DNA of 30,406 nucleotides, from positions 1 to 30,406 of the forward strand of contig NZ_CP015785.1 in NCBI RefSeq assembly GCF_001945665.1, in the 5' to 3' direction. The stretch is from Borreliella mayonii. GTDB lineage: Bacteria > Spirochaetota > Spirochaetia > Borreliales > Borreliaceae. A program made the position numbers and the translations under genes. Position 1 is the first letter of the stretch. Every line of letters starts with the position of its first letter. Shown piece by piece: positions 16,501 to 23,241 of the stretch. Under the pieces are notes generated by a model that was not told where the DNA came from, did not search any database, and saw only the letters and a list, made by a program, of their open reading frames with translations.

Positions 16501-16506
16501 TATAAT
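16501..16506 (+). promoter_or_regulatory. Candidate -10 box for the first bdr gene
   Basis: A perfect TATAAT lies 21 bases before ATG 16528, with AAGGGA (16515-16520) as ribosome site between. The -35 region is unremarkable. It suggests bdr is transcribed separately from the lysis genes, giving a leader of about 15 bases. Confidence 0.45.
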
Positions 16507-16527
16507 ATGACTATAAGGGAAAATTTT

Positions 16528-17061
16528 ATGGAAACAGTGTCAACAAATATTGCAAGTGTAACTCAAGAACAAATATATAAAGAATTTATTAGACTGGGCA
16601 TGGAACAATTAATAGCACAAGATTTATCTAAAAGATATTATCACAATGAACTAACATATAGAGATTTAGAAAATTTAGAAAAACAATTTGATATAAAATT
16701 TGATAATCTTGTTTCTAAAATAGATAATGCCAAAAGTGAACTTAATACCAAGATAGATAATGTAGAAAAGAATTTACAAAAGGATATATCTAATTTAGAC
16801 ATCAAGATTGATGCCGTAGAGAAGAATTTACATGTTAAGATTGATGCTATTAAAAGCGAACTTAATACTAAGATTGACAATGTGGAAAAGAATTTAAATG
16901 CCAAAATAGATACTGTAGAAAAGAATTTAAACACTAAAATAGACAATGTTGAAAAGAATTTAATGTCTCTTTCAGAAATGCTTAAATGGGTATTGGGAAT
17001 TATGGGAGCAATGTCTATAACAATGATAGCCGGGCTAATATTTGCTTTCATTTCTAAATAG
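16528..17061 (+). CDS. bdr: Bdr repeat-motif membrane protein (position next to mlp)
   Basis: About 177 residues of the Borrelia direct-repeat (Bdr) family. The N-terminal domain (VTQEQIYKEFIRLGMEQLIAQDLSKRYYHNELTYRDLENLEKQF) is followed by many copies of a KIDNVEKNL-type unit (about residues 60-145), which predict a long coiled coil. A C-terminal membrane helix (WVLGIMGAMSITMIAGLIFAFI) ends in SK. Bdr proteins are inner-membrane anchored and of unknown function. This locus beside mlp carries either a bdr or the rev gene in different cp32 plasmids. Start ATG 16528 has a proper AAGGGA; an in-frame GTG at 16498 overlaps the -10 box and is unlikely. Repeats invite length variation. Confidence 0.85.
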   Translation: METVSTNIASVTQEQIYKEFIRLGMEQLIAQDLSKRYYHNELTYRDLENLEKQFDIKFDNLVSKIDNAKSELNTKIDNVEKNLQKDISNLDIKIDAVEKNLHVKIDAIKSELNTKIDNVEKNLNAKIDTVEKNLNTKIDNVEKNLMSLSEMLKWVLGIMGAMSITMIAGLIFAFISK

Positions 17062-17166
17062 CTACTACCTCACTTAAAGAATATCAATTCAAATAATAAT
17101 TGTTTATCCAATATTTAGTATTAATAATTGATTAAGTGAATATTAATAATAAAAAAAGGAATAACA

Positions 17167-17598
17167 ATGAAAATTATCAACATATTATTTTGTTTATTTT
17201 TACTAATGCTAAACAGCTGTAATTCTAATGATACTAATACTAGCCAAACAAAAAGTAGACAAAAACGTGATTTAACCCAAAAAGAAGAAGTACAACAAGA
17301 AAAACCAAAATCTAAAGAAGACCTGCTTAGAGAAAAGCTATCTGAAGACCAAAAAACACATCTTGACTGGTTAAAAACCGCTTTAACTGCTGATGGCGAA
17401 TTTGATACATTTTTACAACATGATGAATCTAAAATCAAAACAGCACTTGACCATATAAAAAAAGAACTTGATAAATGCAATGGAAATGATGAGGGAAAAA
17501 ATAACTTCAAACAGGTGGTTCAAGGGGCCCTTAACAAGGGTACAGACATAGATAATTTTGCAAGCAATGCAACTACTACATGCAATATTGGTGGCTAA
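17167..17598 (+). CDS. mlp: Mlp family surface lipoprotein
   Basis: A 143-residue lipoprotein with signal peptide [18 protein letters not shown]; the lipobox LNSC makes Cys18 the lipidated residue. The mature protein begins with a Ser/Thr/Lys/Gln-rich tether (about 19-60). The family core follows ([51 protein letters not shown]) and the end, [22 protein letters not shown], is also typical. Mlp proteins are multicopy lipoproteins found on nearly every cp32 and are expressed around transmission to mammals; their ligand is not settled. AAGGA lies before ATG 17167. A terminator follows directly. Confidence 0.92.
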   Translation: MKIINILFCLFLLMLNSCNSNDTNTSQTKSRQKRDLTQKEEVQQEKPKSKEDLLREKLSEDQKTHLDWLKTALTADGEFDTFLQHDESKIKTALDHIKKELDKCNGNDEGKNNFKQVVQGALNKGTDIDNFASNATTTCNIGG

Positions 17599-17607
17599 TA
17601 ATCTAAC

Positions 17608-17630
17608 AGCCCCCTATTTGGGGGCTTTAA
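17608..17630. terminator. Bidirectional terminator between mlp and erf
   Basis: AGCCCCC (17608-17614) and GGGGGCT (17620-17626) form a 7-bp GC-rich stem with a 5-base loop, unusual in such AT-rich DNA. T and A runs on its flanks let it work for both the mlp transcript and the convergent erf transcript. Confidence 0.85.
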
Positions 17631-17635
17631 TATTG

Positions 17636-18586
17636 CTATACTGCAAATATATAATTAAATTGTCTTTCTTTTTTCAACATGCAAAAGAATTTTAATACTT
17701 TTGTTTTATAAACGTCTCGATTATCAGACATAAATACTTTAAGCTTATTTAGATCATCAAATCTATTAGTTTTATTGAAATATTTTTTTAGAATATTTAC
17801 CCAATATTCTATACTCTTAAGCTCAGCATTCTTTTCAAAAAGATCCTCTAAAGCATCATCATTATCAGTACATAATGCCCGAATAAGAGCATTTATATTA
17901 TTTTTTTCTTCACCTTCATTTACCCAATTTTTTATATTAAACAGTGCGTCTCTAAAAATTTCATAGCAATAAGCCTTGCCAGATTTTAAGTTTTTATTAA
18001 AGTTGTTTAGTTGATTTTTTTCTTGATTTATGTCCTTTTTTTGTTCTTGTTTTTGATTAACACTAACTTGCTTGCTAGGCATAGAATTTTCGTTTTCATA
18101 ATTATTGTAAATAGGTGCTGCATCAGTATCCACTTCACTTTTTATATAAAGACATGCAACTAAAGCATACCTTTTGAAATAAGTAATAGCTGATCCAACT
18201 AGTTGTGGTACTGTATTTACAACATTTTTAGACCCGCTTTCATTGTTCCATTGTAAGTTTTCTGTAAGCATTGGTGTATCAAAAGAAAATTCATATCCAG
18301 TGCTTGTGCTGTAGAATGTGGTTCTAATAACATGCTCCTTTTGACCATCTACAAATTTAGATATTGGATATTGCTCAAAATCAAGCTCTAAATTGTGCTT
18401 ATAAATAACGTTTTCAATTTCTTCTACTATTTCATTGAAATTCTGATATTTGTATCCATACCCTTTAAGACTTTTGTCAATCCCTGGTAAATTCATTTTT
18501 AGGGTTTTCATATCTTTTCTGAAGCTTATTTTTGCTTGAATATTATTTTGTATTTCTTGATTATTTTTGTTTAATATGTTTGTCAT
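17636..18586 (-). CDS. Erf-family single-strand annealing recombinase
   Basis: A 316-residue protein with a clear ERF domain in its first 160 residues: YGYKYQNFNEIVEEIENVIYKHNLEL (about 43-68), a sheet region with TTFYSTSTGYEFSF, and the hallmark GSAITYFKRYALVACLYI (131-148) followed by the acidic DTDAAP. ERF proteins bind single-stranded DNA and anneal complementary strands, acting in phage recombination and circularisation. Residues 160-210 are a Gln/Asn/Lys-rich linker, and the C-terminal 100 residues are helical. AGGAG before the ATG at 18586 lies in a leader that is almost identical, in inverted orientation, to the one before DUF244, its likely exonuclease partner. It converges on mlp. 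Confidence 0.85.
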   Translation of the reverse strand: MTNILNKNNQEIQNNIQAKISFRKDMKTLKMNLPGIDKSLKGYGYKYQNFNEIVEEIENVIYKHNLELDFEQYPISKFVDGQKEHVIRTTFYSTSTGYEFSFDTPMLTENLQWNNESGSKNVVNTVPQLVGSAITYFKRYALVACLYIKSEVDTDAAPIYNNYENENSMPSKQVSVNQKQEQKKDINQEKNQLNNFNKNLKSGKAYCYEIFRDALFNIKNWVNEGEEKNNINALIRALCTDNDDALEDLFEKNAELKSIEYWVNILKKYFNKTNRFDDLNKLKVFMSDNRDVYKTKVLKFFCMLKKERQFNYIFAV

Positions 18587-18718
18587 TTTTTTACTCCTAT
18601 TATGTTATATAAAAATAAATATATATCAAAAACTATTTTTGCCAACTTTTTTACAAAAATTTTTACAAAAAAATAGGGCTTAGCTAAATTCTCTTGCTAA
18701 AGAACTTCGCTAAACCCT
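18574..18718 (-). repeat. Inverted repeat leader, erf side (hairpin, dyad, ribosome site)
   Basis: Read on the minus strand this holds a long hairpin (outer arms 18709-18718 and 18675-18684, inner pairing around GTTCTTTAGCAAGAG), a TATTTTTTTG run, the dyad CAAAAATAGTTTTTG (18627-18641), AACATAATAGGAG and the first codons of erf. The part 18574-18675 matches 22856-22957 over 102 bases with one mismatch. Together the two copies bracket the replication cassette as inverted repeats. Inverted repeats flanking such Borrelia gene sets have been described before; the details here are read from the sequence. Confidence 0.85.
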
Positions 18719-18756
18719 TGTATTATTTTTTGCAAATTACATAATAGGTAGAAAAA

Positions 18757-18828
18757 ATGAACATATTTTTCTACGCTGTTTATAGTGTAGCCCAATTTAA
18801 AATTAAAATCAATTTGTATTTTTACTAA
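18757..18828 (+). other. Short open frame in a degenerate leader copy (23 codons)
   Basis: ATG 18757 opens a 23-residue frame (MNIFFYAVYSVAQFKIKINL...). Its upstream ACATAATAGGTAG and start resemble the erf/DUF244 leader (ACATAATAGGAG, then ATGACAAACATAT), so it is probably a decayed third copy of that leader rather than a gene. A 9-bp stem GTAGAAAAA (18748-18756) / TTTTTCTAC (18766-18774) encloses the ATG. The 373-base interval 18587-18959 holds this, the erf leader and the PF57 promoter, and no other gene. Confidence 0.35.
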
Positions 18829-18886
18829 ATTATAAAAAGTATATTAATTTAACAAAATTAATAATTAAAATTTAATATTTTTTTAG

Positions 18887-18922
18887 AAAAGTATTTACTT
18901 TTAAATCAAAATTTTGCATAAT
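18887..18922 (+). promoter_or_regulatory. PF57 promoter with overlapping dyad operator
   Basis: TTTACT (18894-18899) and CATAAT (18917-18922) are 17 bases apart, giving a start near 18929 and a 31-base leader with AGGAG at 18948-18952. The perfect dyad AAAAGTA-TT-TACTTTT (18887-18902) covers the -35 box, as expected for an autorepressed replication gene. The promoter call is moderate; the operator role is inferred. Confidence 0.45.
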
Positions 18923-18959
18923 CAATATTAATTATTAATAACATAATAGGAGAAAAAAC

Positions 18960-20060
18960 ATGAAAGGTTTTTCAAATGCCACAAAAAATCCAACTTGCCA
19001 CAACAAACACCAACACAAATTAATATCTCTTACTTCAACACTAGATTATCTAAACAAAAAAGATAAAAAATATAACCAAAAAAACATACTCTATTACTAT
19101 AATGAAAATTTAAAAAGAAATGGGCTAGCTCCAACTACACTAAGAACAATGCAAAATTATCTTTACAAATTAGAAAAAGTACTAAAAGTAACAACCAATT
19201 ATTACCAACACATGGGTGTAAACTGTGGGACTGAAATTTACTATAAACTAAAGTATCCTAAAAAAGAGTGTTACCAGAAAATCAACAAATACTTTAAAGA
19301 GCAAAAAAACTCTAGATTTAAATCTAGAGTTAATAACCATTTTAAAGACAATGTTTCCAAAAATAGTAGTGTAAATTCAGTGGAGTGTTTAAATAATAAA
19401 AATATTAATACAAAAGAAGAAAGAAAGATTAAAGAAATAGAAAAATATCAACTAAGAAATTATTTCAATAATTGCAACTTTAAAACAGCAGCTGCTCTTT
19501 CTATTTTGTATTTAAATATTGATAAAGATACTAAGATTGAGGCAATAAATATCTTAAAACAAAATGAAATTGCCCTAATAAAAAAATTCAATATAAAAAA
19601 ATCTTGTATGAAAGAAAAACAAGAAAAATTAAAAGAAATTCTATACAACACTAGGAAAAAATTAGAAGAAAACGGGTACAATCCCAAACAATTAGAAATA
19701 AATTTTCAAAAAGTATACGAAAATTACAAATATAAGCCCCATTTTATTATTGAAAATCATAAATATAGCGATTTAAATAATATAAAGCGTAAATTAGAAA
19801 AGTCGATTGAAAGAAAAAAAGAAAATTCTCAACAAAATTATCAAAATTTAAAGGAAAATATTTTCAATATCCTTATTGAACAACTAAAAAAAGAAACAAA
19901 TATTGAAATTCTAAAGCCAATTATCAAAAAATATTTGAATAACCAAAAGAAAATAGAATACAATAAAGTATTTGGTACATATTATCTTGAATTATTGGAA
20001 ATAATAAAAAATGAAAAAAATTCTTTAACCACAGAAGAATTTAACATAAAGGCTATATGA
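18960..20060 (+). CDS. PF57/62 family plasmid replication protein
   Basis: A 366-residue basic, Lys/Asn-rich helical protein of paralogous family 57/62, present on all cp32 plasmids and on most Borrelia plasmids, and needed for autonomous replication. The N-terminal third (LISLTSTLDYLNKKDKKYNQKNILYYYNENLKRNGLAPTTLRTMQNYLYKLEKVLKV) looks like a winged-helix or HTH DNA-binding region, with a TTLRTMQNYLYKLEK recognition-helix-like segment. It is followed by a stretch with YYQHMGVNCGTEIYYKLKYPKKECYQKINKYF. The rest is coiled coil. It leads the PF57-PF50-PF32-PF49 cassette. AGGAG (18948-18952) precedes ATG 18960 in the shared AACATAATAGGAG leader motif. Replication initiation is established for the family; exact origin sites are not visible. 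Confidence 0.88.
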   Translation: MKGFSNATKNPTCHNKHQHKLISLTSTLDYLNKKDKKYNQKNILYYYNENLKRNGLAPTTLRTMQNYLYKLEKVLKVTTNYYQHMGVNCGTEIYYKLKYPKKECYQKINKYFKEQKNSRFKSRVNNHFKDNVSKNSSVNSVECLNNKNINTKEERKIKEIEKYQLRNYFNNCNFKTAAALSILYLNIDKDTKIEAINILKQNEIALIKKFNIKKSCMKEKQEKLKEILYNTRKKLEENGYNPKQLEINFQKVYENYKYKPHFIIENHKYSDLNNIKRKLEKSIERKKENSQQNYQNLKENIFNILIEQLKKETNIEILKPIIKKYLNNQKKIEYNKVFGTYYLELLEIIKNEKNSLTTEEFNIKAI

Positions 20061-20069
20061 GGATTTAAC

Positions 20070-20636
20070 ATGGAAAGTGCAATGGAGCCTATTGAAACTA
20101 TAAAAAAGGGCAAATGTAAAGTTGAATGTCAAAATAAAGAACGCTTTATTTTAATTGAAAAAGAAAATGGTAAAGCAATGTACCATACAAAAATAATGAT
20201 GGATATTTATAAATTTGGAGTTTATGATAAAAAACATGAATTTAGACTATCATTAAGGGCCCTATTTAATGGGGAAAGAATTGTTGAAGAAACTCACTTA
20301 TACCCAATTAAAGAAGGAGATAAGTTTATTGGTATTTTTTATGGCTACAGAAAACCAATAAAAAAGCCATTAATAAAGTATCAAATAAACGGAACTAGAA
20401 AAGCATATGCATTAGCAAGAGCATATTATATGGAATTTAGATTTAAAGCCGGAAGTGTTTTTTGCTATTTTAAGGGGCTATATCGTTTATTAGATAAAAA
20501 AAGAACAAATAATCACTACAACAAAGTTTTATTTAGTATGTTTACGGATTTAGAACAACAAGTATATAAATTTTATGGGAAGAAATACCCGGAACAAGGA
20601 CCGTTAATAAAATGGATAATAAAAAACCTAAAATAA
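20070..20636 (+). CDS. PF50 family plasmid maintenance protein (DUF226)
   Basis: A 188-residue basic protein of family 50 (DUF226), the second gene of the Borrelia plasmid maintenance cassette. It has a strand-rich N-terminal domain (ERFILIEKENGKAMYHTKIMMDIYKFGVYDKKHEFRLSLRALFN). Next comes EGDKFIGIFYGYRKPIKKPLIKY, and a helical C-terminal half with the conserved-looking YALARAYYMEFRFKAGSVFCYFKGLYRLL. Its biochemical role is not known; it supports plasmid maintenance with PF57, PF32 and PF49. GAGGA precedes ATG 20070. Its 3' end overlaps PF32 by 25 bases, coupling their translation. Confidence 0.87.
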   Translation: MESAMEPIETIKKGKCKVECQNKERFILIEKENGKAMYHTKIMMDIYKFGVYDKKHEFRLSLRALFNGERIVEETHLYPIKEGDKFIGIFYGYRKPIKKPLIKYQINGTRKAYALARAYYMEFRFKAGSVFCYFKGLYRLLDKKRTNNHYNKVLFSMFTDLEQQVYKFYGKKYPEQGPLIKWIIKNLK

Positions 20637-21367
20637 TCACAATAGCGTCAATTAAGGGCGGTGTTGGCAAAAGCATGTTGTCAATTATATTTTCATATAT
20701 TTTAAGCGAAATGAACAATAAAGTGTTGATTGTAGATTTAGATCCTCAAAATAGTTTAACCAGTTATTTTTTACAATATATCAGAAATATTGAATTGAAT
20801 AATGTTTATTATCTCTTAAAAAGAGATCAAAACATTGCTTTTAATGAATATATAAATTCAATAAATAATAATATGTATATTATTCCGGCCCATCCAATTT
20901 TATGTAAATTTGAAAAAGGAGATATTCCTTATAAAGAGCTTATGTTAGAATATATATTTGATAAAAATTTACATTATTATAATTTTGATTATGTAGTAAT
21001 TGATACTCCCCCTAGTTTAAGTTCTTTATTGTTTAATGCGTTAAACATTACACATAAAGTTATAATACCTATTCAAGCAGAAAGATGGTCTGTAGAGTCT
21101 TTGCCAATATTAATGAATGAAATAAAGGAAGTTGAAATAATAAGAAAGAAAAATATTGATGTGTTAATAATAGAAAATCAATTTATAAAAAATAGAAATA
21201 CGTATAAAGATATTGAAAGTATTTTGCAGTCAGAATACAAAGATCTTATTAAAGGAAGAGTTCATTTTTATAATTCAATTAAGGTTTTTATAAATGAATT
21301 GAAAGAGCCTAATAATAAAGAAATTTATTATCAAGAAATAAAAAAAATATTAAACAATATGTTTTAA
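20612..21367 (+). CDS. parA: PF32 ParA-type partition ATPase
   Basis: A 251-residue ParA/Soj-family ATPase. The deviant Walker A is KGGVGKS (residues 15-21) with the signature Lys15. Switch I follows as VDLDPQNSLT (41-50), and Walker B as YVVIDTPPS (127-135). It drives plasmid segregation together with the PF49 protein and a centromere site. PF32 type is held to determine compatibility among the cp32 plasmids in one cell, so this sequence is the best handle on which cp32 this is. It begins inside the end of PF50 (25-base overlap). The stop codon lies within a 30-bp palindrome. Confidence 0.93.
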   Translation: MDNKKPKIITIASIKGGVGKSMLSIIFSYILSEMNNKVLIVDLDPQNSLTSYFLQYIRNIELNNVYYLLKRDQNIAFNEYINSINNNMYIIPAHPILCKFEKGDIPYKELMLEYIFDKNLHYYNFDYVVIDTPPSLSSLLFNALNITHKVIIPIQAERWSVESLPILMNEIKEVEIIRKKNIDVLIIENQFIKNRNTYKDIESILQSEYKDLIKGRVHFYNSIKVFINELKEPNNKEIYYQEIKKILNNMF

Positions 21368-21391
21368 AAGTCTTCCGGAAGACTTTTAAAA
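21362..21391. repeat. 30-bp perfect palindrome, candidate centromere or terminator
   Basis: The half-site TTTTAAAAGTCTTCC (21362-21376) is followed immediately by its exact reverse complement (21377-21391), with no spacer. It includes the PF32 stop codon and ends 27 bases before the PF49 start. The GC core could form a stem followed by AAAATAAA, which is not a U-run, so a protein-binding site (parS-like) fits better than a terminator. Confidence 0.8.
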
Positions 21392-21417
21392 ATAAATCAG
21401 AAACTTAGGAGGATTAA

Positions 21418-21963
21418 GTGTCAAAGTTAAAAGTAAAAAAAATATTATTAAATAATAGAATTGAGGATGTTCAAGAATTTGAAAATGAGGAGCTTGAATA
21501 TAAAAGCTATAAGGATCAACTTCGTAGAATTACTGTTGATGATGTTGAGAATAAAATTAAAACAATGAAAATCCTATATAAAATAAGAGAAAAAAAACTT
21601 TATTTGATTGATGGTTATAAAAAATTTGAAGACTTTTTGTCAGAATTTATAATATCTAGAAGTCAGGCTTTTTTATACCTTAAAATTTATAGAAAAGTAT
21701 TAGAAGGGAGCATATCAATAAATGATATTAAAGAAAAAGGCTTAAAGGGTGTATATAGAAATATATTAAACGTAGAAATTAAAGAGGATAAGTCAAAGCA
21801 AAATCCAATAAAACCCCTAAGATTTCAACTTAAAAAACAGGAAAGTTATAATTTTTATAAAAAAAATGCCAAGTTTACTAGTTTTATGATGGACGAGATT
21901 TTTGAAAATCAAAAAGATTTGATTAATAAACTTTTAAAAAAATATAAAGAATTAAAAGGATAA
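21418..21963 (+). CDS. PF49 family partition protein
   Basis: A 181-residue protein of family 49, last of the four plasmid-maintenance genes and taken to be the ParB-like partner of PF32. The central region LYLIDGYKKFEDFLSEFIISRSQAFLYLKIYRKVLEGSISINDIKEKGLKGVYRNI reads as a helix-turn-helix DNA-binding segment (ISRSQAFLYLKIYRKV as recognition part). The N-terminus is acidic and the C-terminus basic. A full AGGAGG (21407-21412) precedes the GTG start at 21418. Between it and PF32 lies the palindrome at 21362-21391, a natural candidate binding site. Confidence 0.87.
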   Translation: MSKLKVKKILLNNRIEDVQEFENEELEYKSYKDQLRRITVDDVENKIKTMKILYKIREKKLYLIDGYKKFEDFLSEFIISRSQAFLYLKIYRKVLEGSISINDIKEKGLKGVYRNILNVEIKEDKSKQNPIKPLRFQLKKQESYNFYKKNAKFTSFMMDEIFENQKDLINKLLKKYKELKG

Positions 21964-21976
21964 TAAAGGGGATTTT

Positions 21977-22471
21977 GTGAGTAATTTAGCCTACAATGCT
22001 CTTAAAATAGAAAATATAAGGTTAGAATTTTTAAATAAGGGGTTTAGTGAAGAGGCAATAGATTTTGTTTTACTTCAGAACGACAATTACAACTTTGAAG
22101 TTTTAAAGGAGAAAATGAATTCTTTAGAACAACAAATAATTAATGTAGAAAAGAATTTTCAAAAAGATATAGATAGTGTAAATACTAAAATAGATAGTGT
22201 AGAAAAAACTTTGCAAAAAGATATATCTAGTGTAAATACTAAAATAGATAGTGTAGAAAAAACTTTGCAAAAAGATATATCTAGTTTGAATCTTAAAATA
22301 GACGGTGTAGAAAAAACTTTGCAAAAAGATATATCTAGTCTAGACAATAAAATAGATATTTTAAAAAATGAACTTAACGCAAGCAATAGAACAATACAAG
22401 TAATTCTAATAATGGGAATAACGCTTGCTCCAATTATCTATTCTATATTTAATAAGTATTTTTTCAATTGA
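21977..22471 (+). CDS. bdr: Bdr repeat-motif membrane protein (cassette copy)
   Basis: A 164-residue Bdr protein. The N-terminal SNLAYNALKIENIRLEFLNKGFSEEAIDFVLLQNDNYNFEVLKEKM is the classical Bdr start. Four 18-residue units of the form VEK(T/N)(L/F)QKDI(S/D)S(V/L)... (about residues 57-127) predict a coiled coil, and a C-terminal membrane helix (TIQVILIMGITLAPIIYSIF) anchors it. GTG 21977 is used, with AAAGGGG about ten bases upstream and only 13 bases from PF49. Family function is unknown; Bdr proteins are phosphorylation candidates because of Thr-rich repeats in some members, less evident here. Confidence 0.88.
   Translation: MSNLAYNALKIENIRLEFLNKGFSEEAIDFVLLQNDNYNFEVLKEKMNSLEQQIINVEKNFQKDIDSVNTKIDSVEKTLQKDISSVNTKIDSVEKTLQKDISSLNLKIDGVEKTLQKDISSLDNKIDILKNELNASNRTIQVILIMGITLAPIIYSIFNKYFFN
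22143..22358 (+). repeat. Four 54-bp tandem repeats inside bdr
   Basis: Units at 22143, 22197, 22251 and 22305 repeat with exact 54-base spacing (18 codons). Units two and three are nearly identical at DNA level (GTGTAGAAAAAACTTTGC start), while one and four have diverged. In-frame unit gain or loss would keep the gene open. Confidence 0.88.
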
Positions 22472-22659
22472 AAATGATTAAAATTTTATAAAGTAATAAG
22501 TTAGTATATAGCTTTAAAGTAGAACTTATTTGAATTTTTTAACAAGATAATTTAAATAGGTTCTTTTATTTTAACAAATACAAAATAATTTTAATTCTAA
22601 ATTGAACTGAATTTAATTGTTTAGTGAGTTTATCTAAAATAAATTAAGCTAAGCCCGCG

Positions 22660-22770
22660 GCTTTATTAAGCTCTTTAACATGAGAATTTAATAAAGCTTT
22701 TATTTATTATAATAATTTCTGTAAAAAGCCTGACAAAAATATTTTTTGTTATACATATGTATATGTATAG
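22660..22770 (+). promoter_or_regulatory. Hairpin and dyad element, second copy (within 22472-22944)
   Basis: The 473-base gap after bdr holds two tandem copies of one element. This first one has a hairpin (GCTTTATTAA 22660-22669 / TTAATAAAGC 22688-22697, inner CTCTTTAACATGAG), then CTGACA overlapping the dyad CAAAAATATTTTTTG (22734-22748), then TATACATATGTATATGTATA with the palindrome TACATATGTA (22752-22761). No gene follows it directly. It differs in sequence from the neighbouring copy but keeps the fold and dyad spacing. The rest of the gap (22472-22659) is AT-rich and shows nothing I can name. Confidence 0.6.
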
Positions 22771-22807
22771 CTAAAAAAATATATTGCTATCAAAAAAATC
22801 CAATTAA

Positions 22808-22957
22808 GTTGGGTTTAGCTAAGTTCTTTAACAAGAGAATTTAAATAAACCCAACTATTTTTTTGTAAAATTTTTTGTAAAAAAGTTGGCAAAAATAGTT
22901 TTTGATATATATTTATTTTTATATAACATAATAGGAGTAAAAAAATGACAAACATAT
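22808..22957 (+). repeat. Inverted repeat leader, DUF244 side (hairpin, dyad, ribosome site)
   Basis: Partner of the erf-side repeat. A hairpin with perfect 10-bp outer arms GTTGGGTTTA (22808-22817) / TAAACCCAAC (22846-22855) is followed by TATTTTTTT, which resembles an intrinsic terminator. Then come the dyad CAAAAATAGTTTTTG (22890-22904), AACATAATAGGAG, and the start ATGACAAACATAT shared with erf. Bases 22856-22957 match 18574-18675 (inverted) with one mismatch. Confidence 0.85.
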
Positions 22958-23229
22958 CAAACAATAATAATCCACAAGAAAATATTCAAGGAGATCTCAA
23001 AATGATAAGTGTTAATCAACAAAGTTTTACTGGATGCGAAATATTTGAGGAAAAATCTTCTCCCATTAAAGAAAAAAGTAAATTAAGCAAGATAGGTAAG
23101 AAATTGCCAGGAATAAGTAGTCAAGAATGTTTTAGATTTAATCGCAATATTGATTTTAGTGTGCAAAGAAACAAGTTAGATAAATACGGTGCTAGTGAAG
23201 TAGGCAATATTCTTGTTGGAGGTGCTTGA
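22945..23229 (+). pseudogene. DUF244 exonuclease, N-terminal fragment cut by in-frame TGA
   Basis: A 94-codon frame that ends at TGA 23227-23229 and is in the same frame as the 342-codon frame starting at 23242. Its last 25 residues (NRNIDFSVQRNKLDKYGASEVGNILVGGA) match the start of a YqaJ/lambda-exonuclease domain, whose 'R...(I/Y)G(G/A)S(E/D)...ILG' motif is normally continued by 'L...K.......G...E', which is exactly what follows the stop. So this is the front of one gene of about 441 codons interrupted by a nonsense codon, or by a sequence error. The first residues MTNISNNN copy the erf start, because both genes share the leader repeat. Alone it should have no nuclease activity. Confidence 0.7.
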
Positions 23230-23241
23230 CTTAAAGACTTA

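Noticed and set aside
16641..17051. Open frame on the minus strand across the first bdr gene
   Set aside because: It is a by-product of the in-frame repeats of bdr, with no ribosome site and low-complexity sequence.
17062..17166. Promoter for mlp
   Set aside because: Several TTG and TA-rich words occur, but no -35/-10 pair with acceptable spacing stands out, so none is listed.
22143..22358. Repeats considered as a CRISPR array
   Set aside because: The 54-bp units are head-to-tail coding repeats in bdr without spacers; no cas gene is present.
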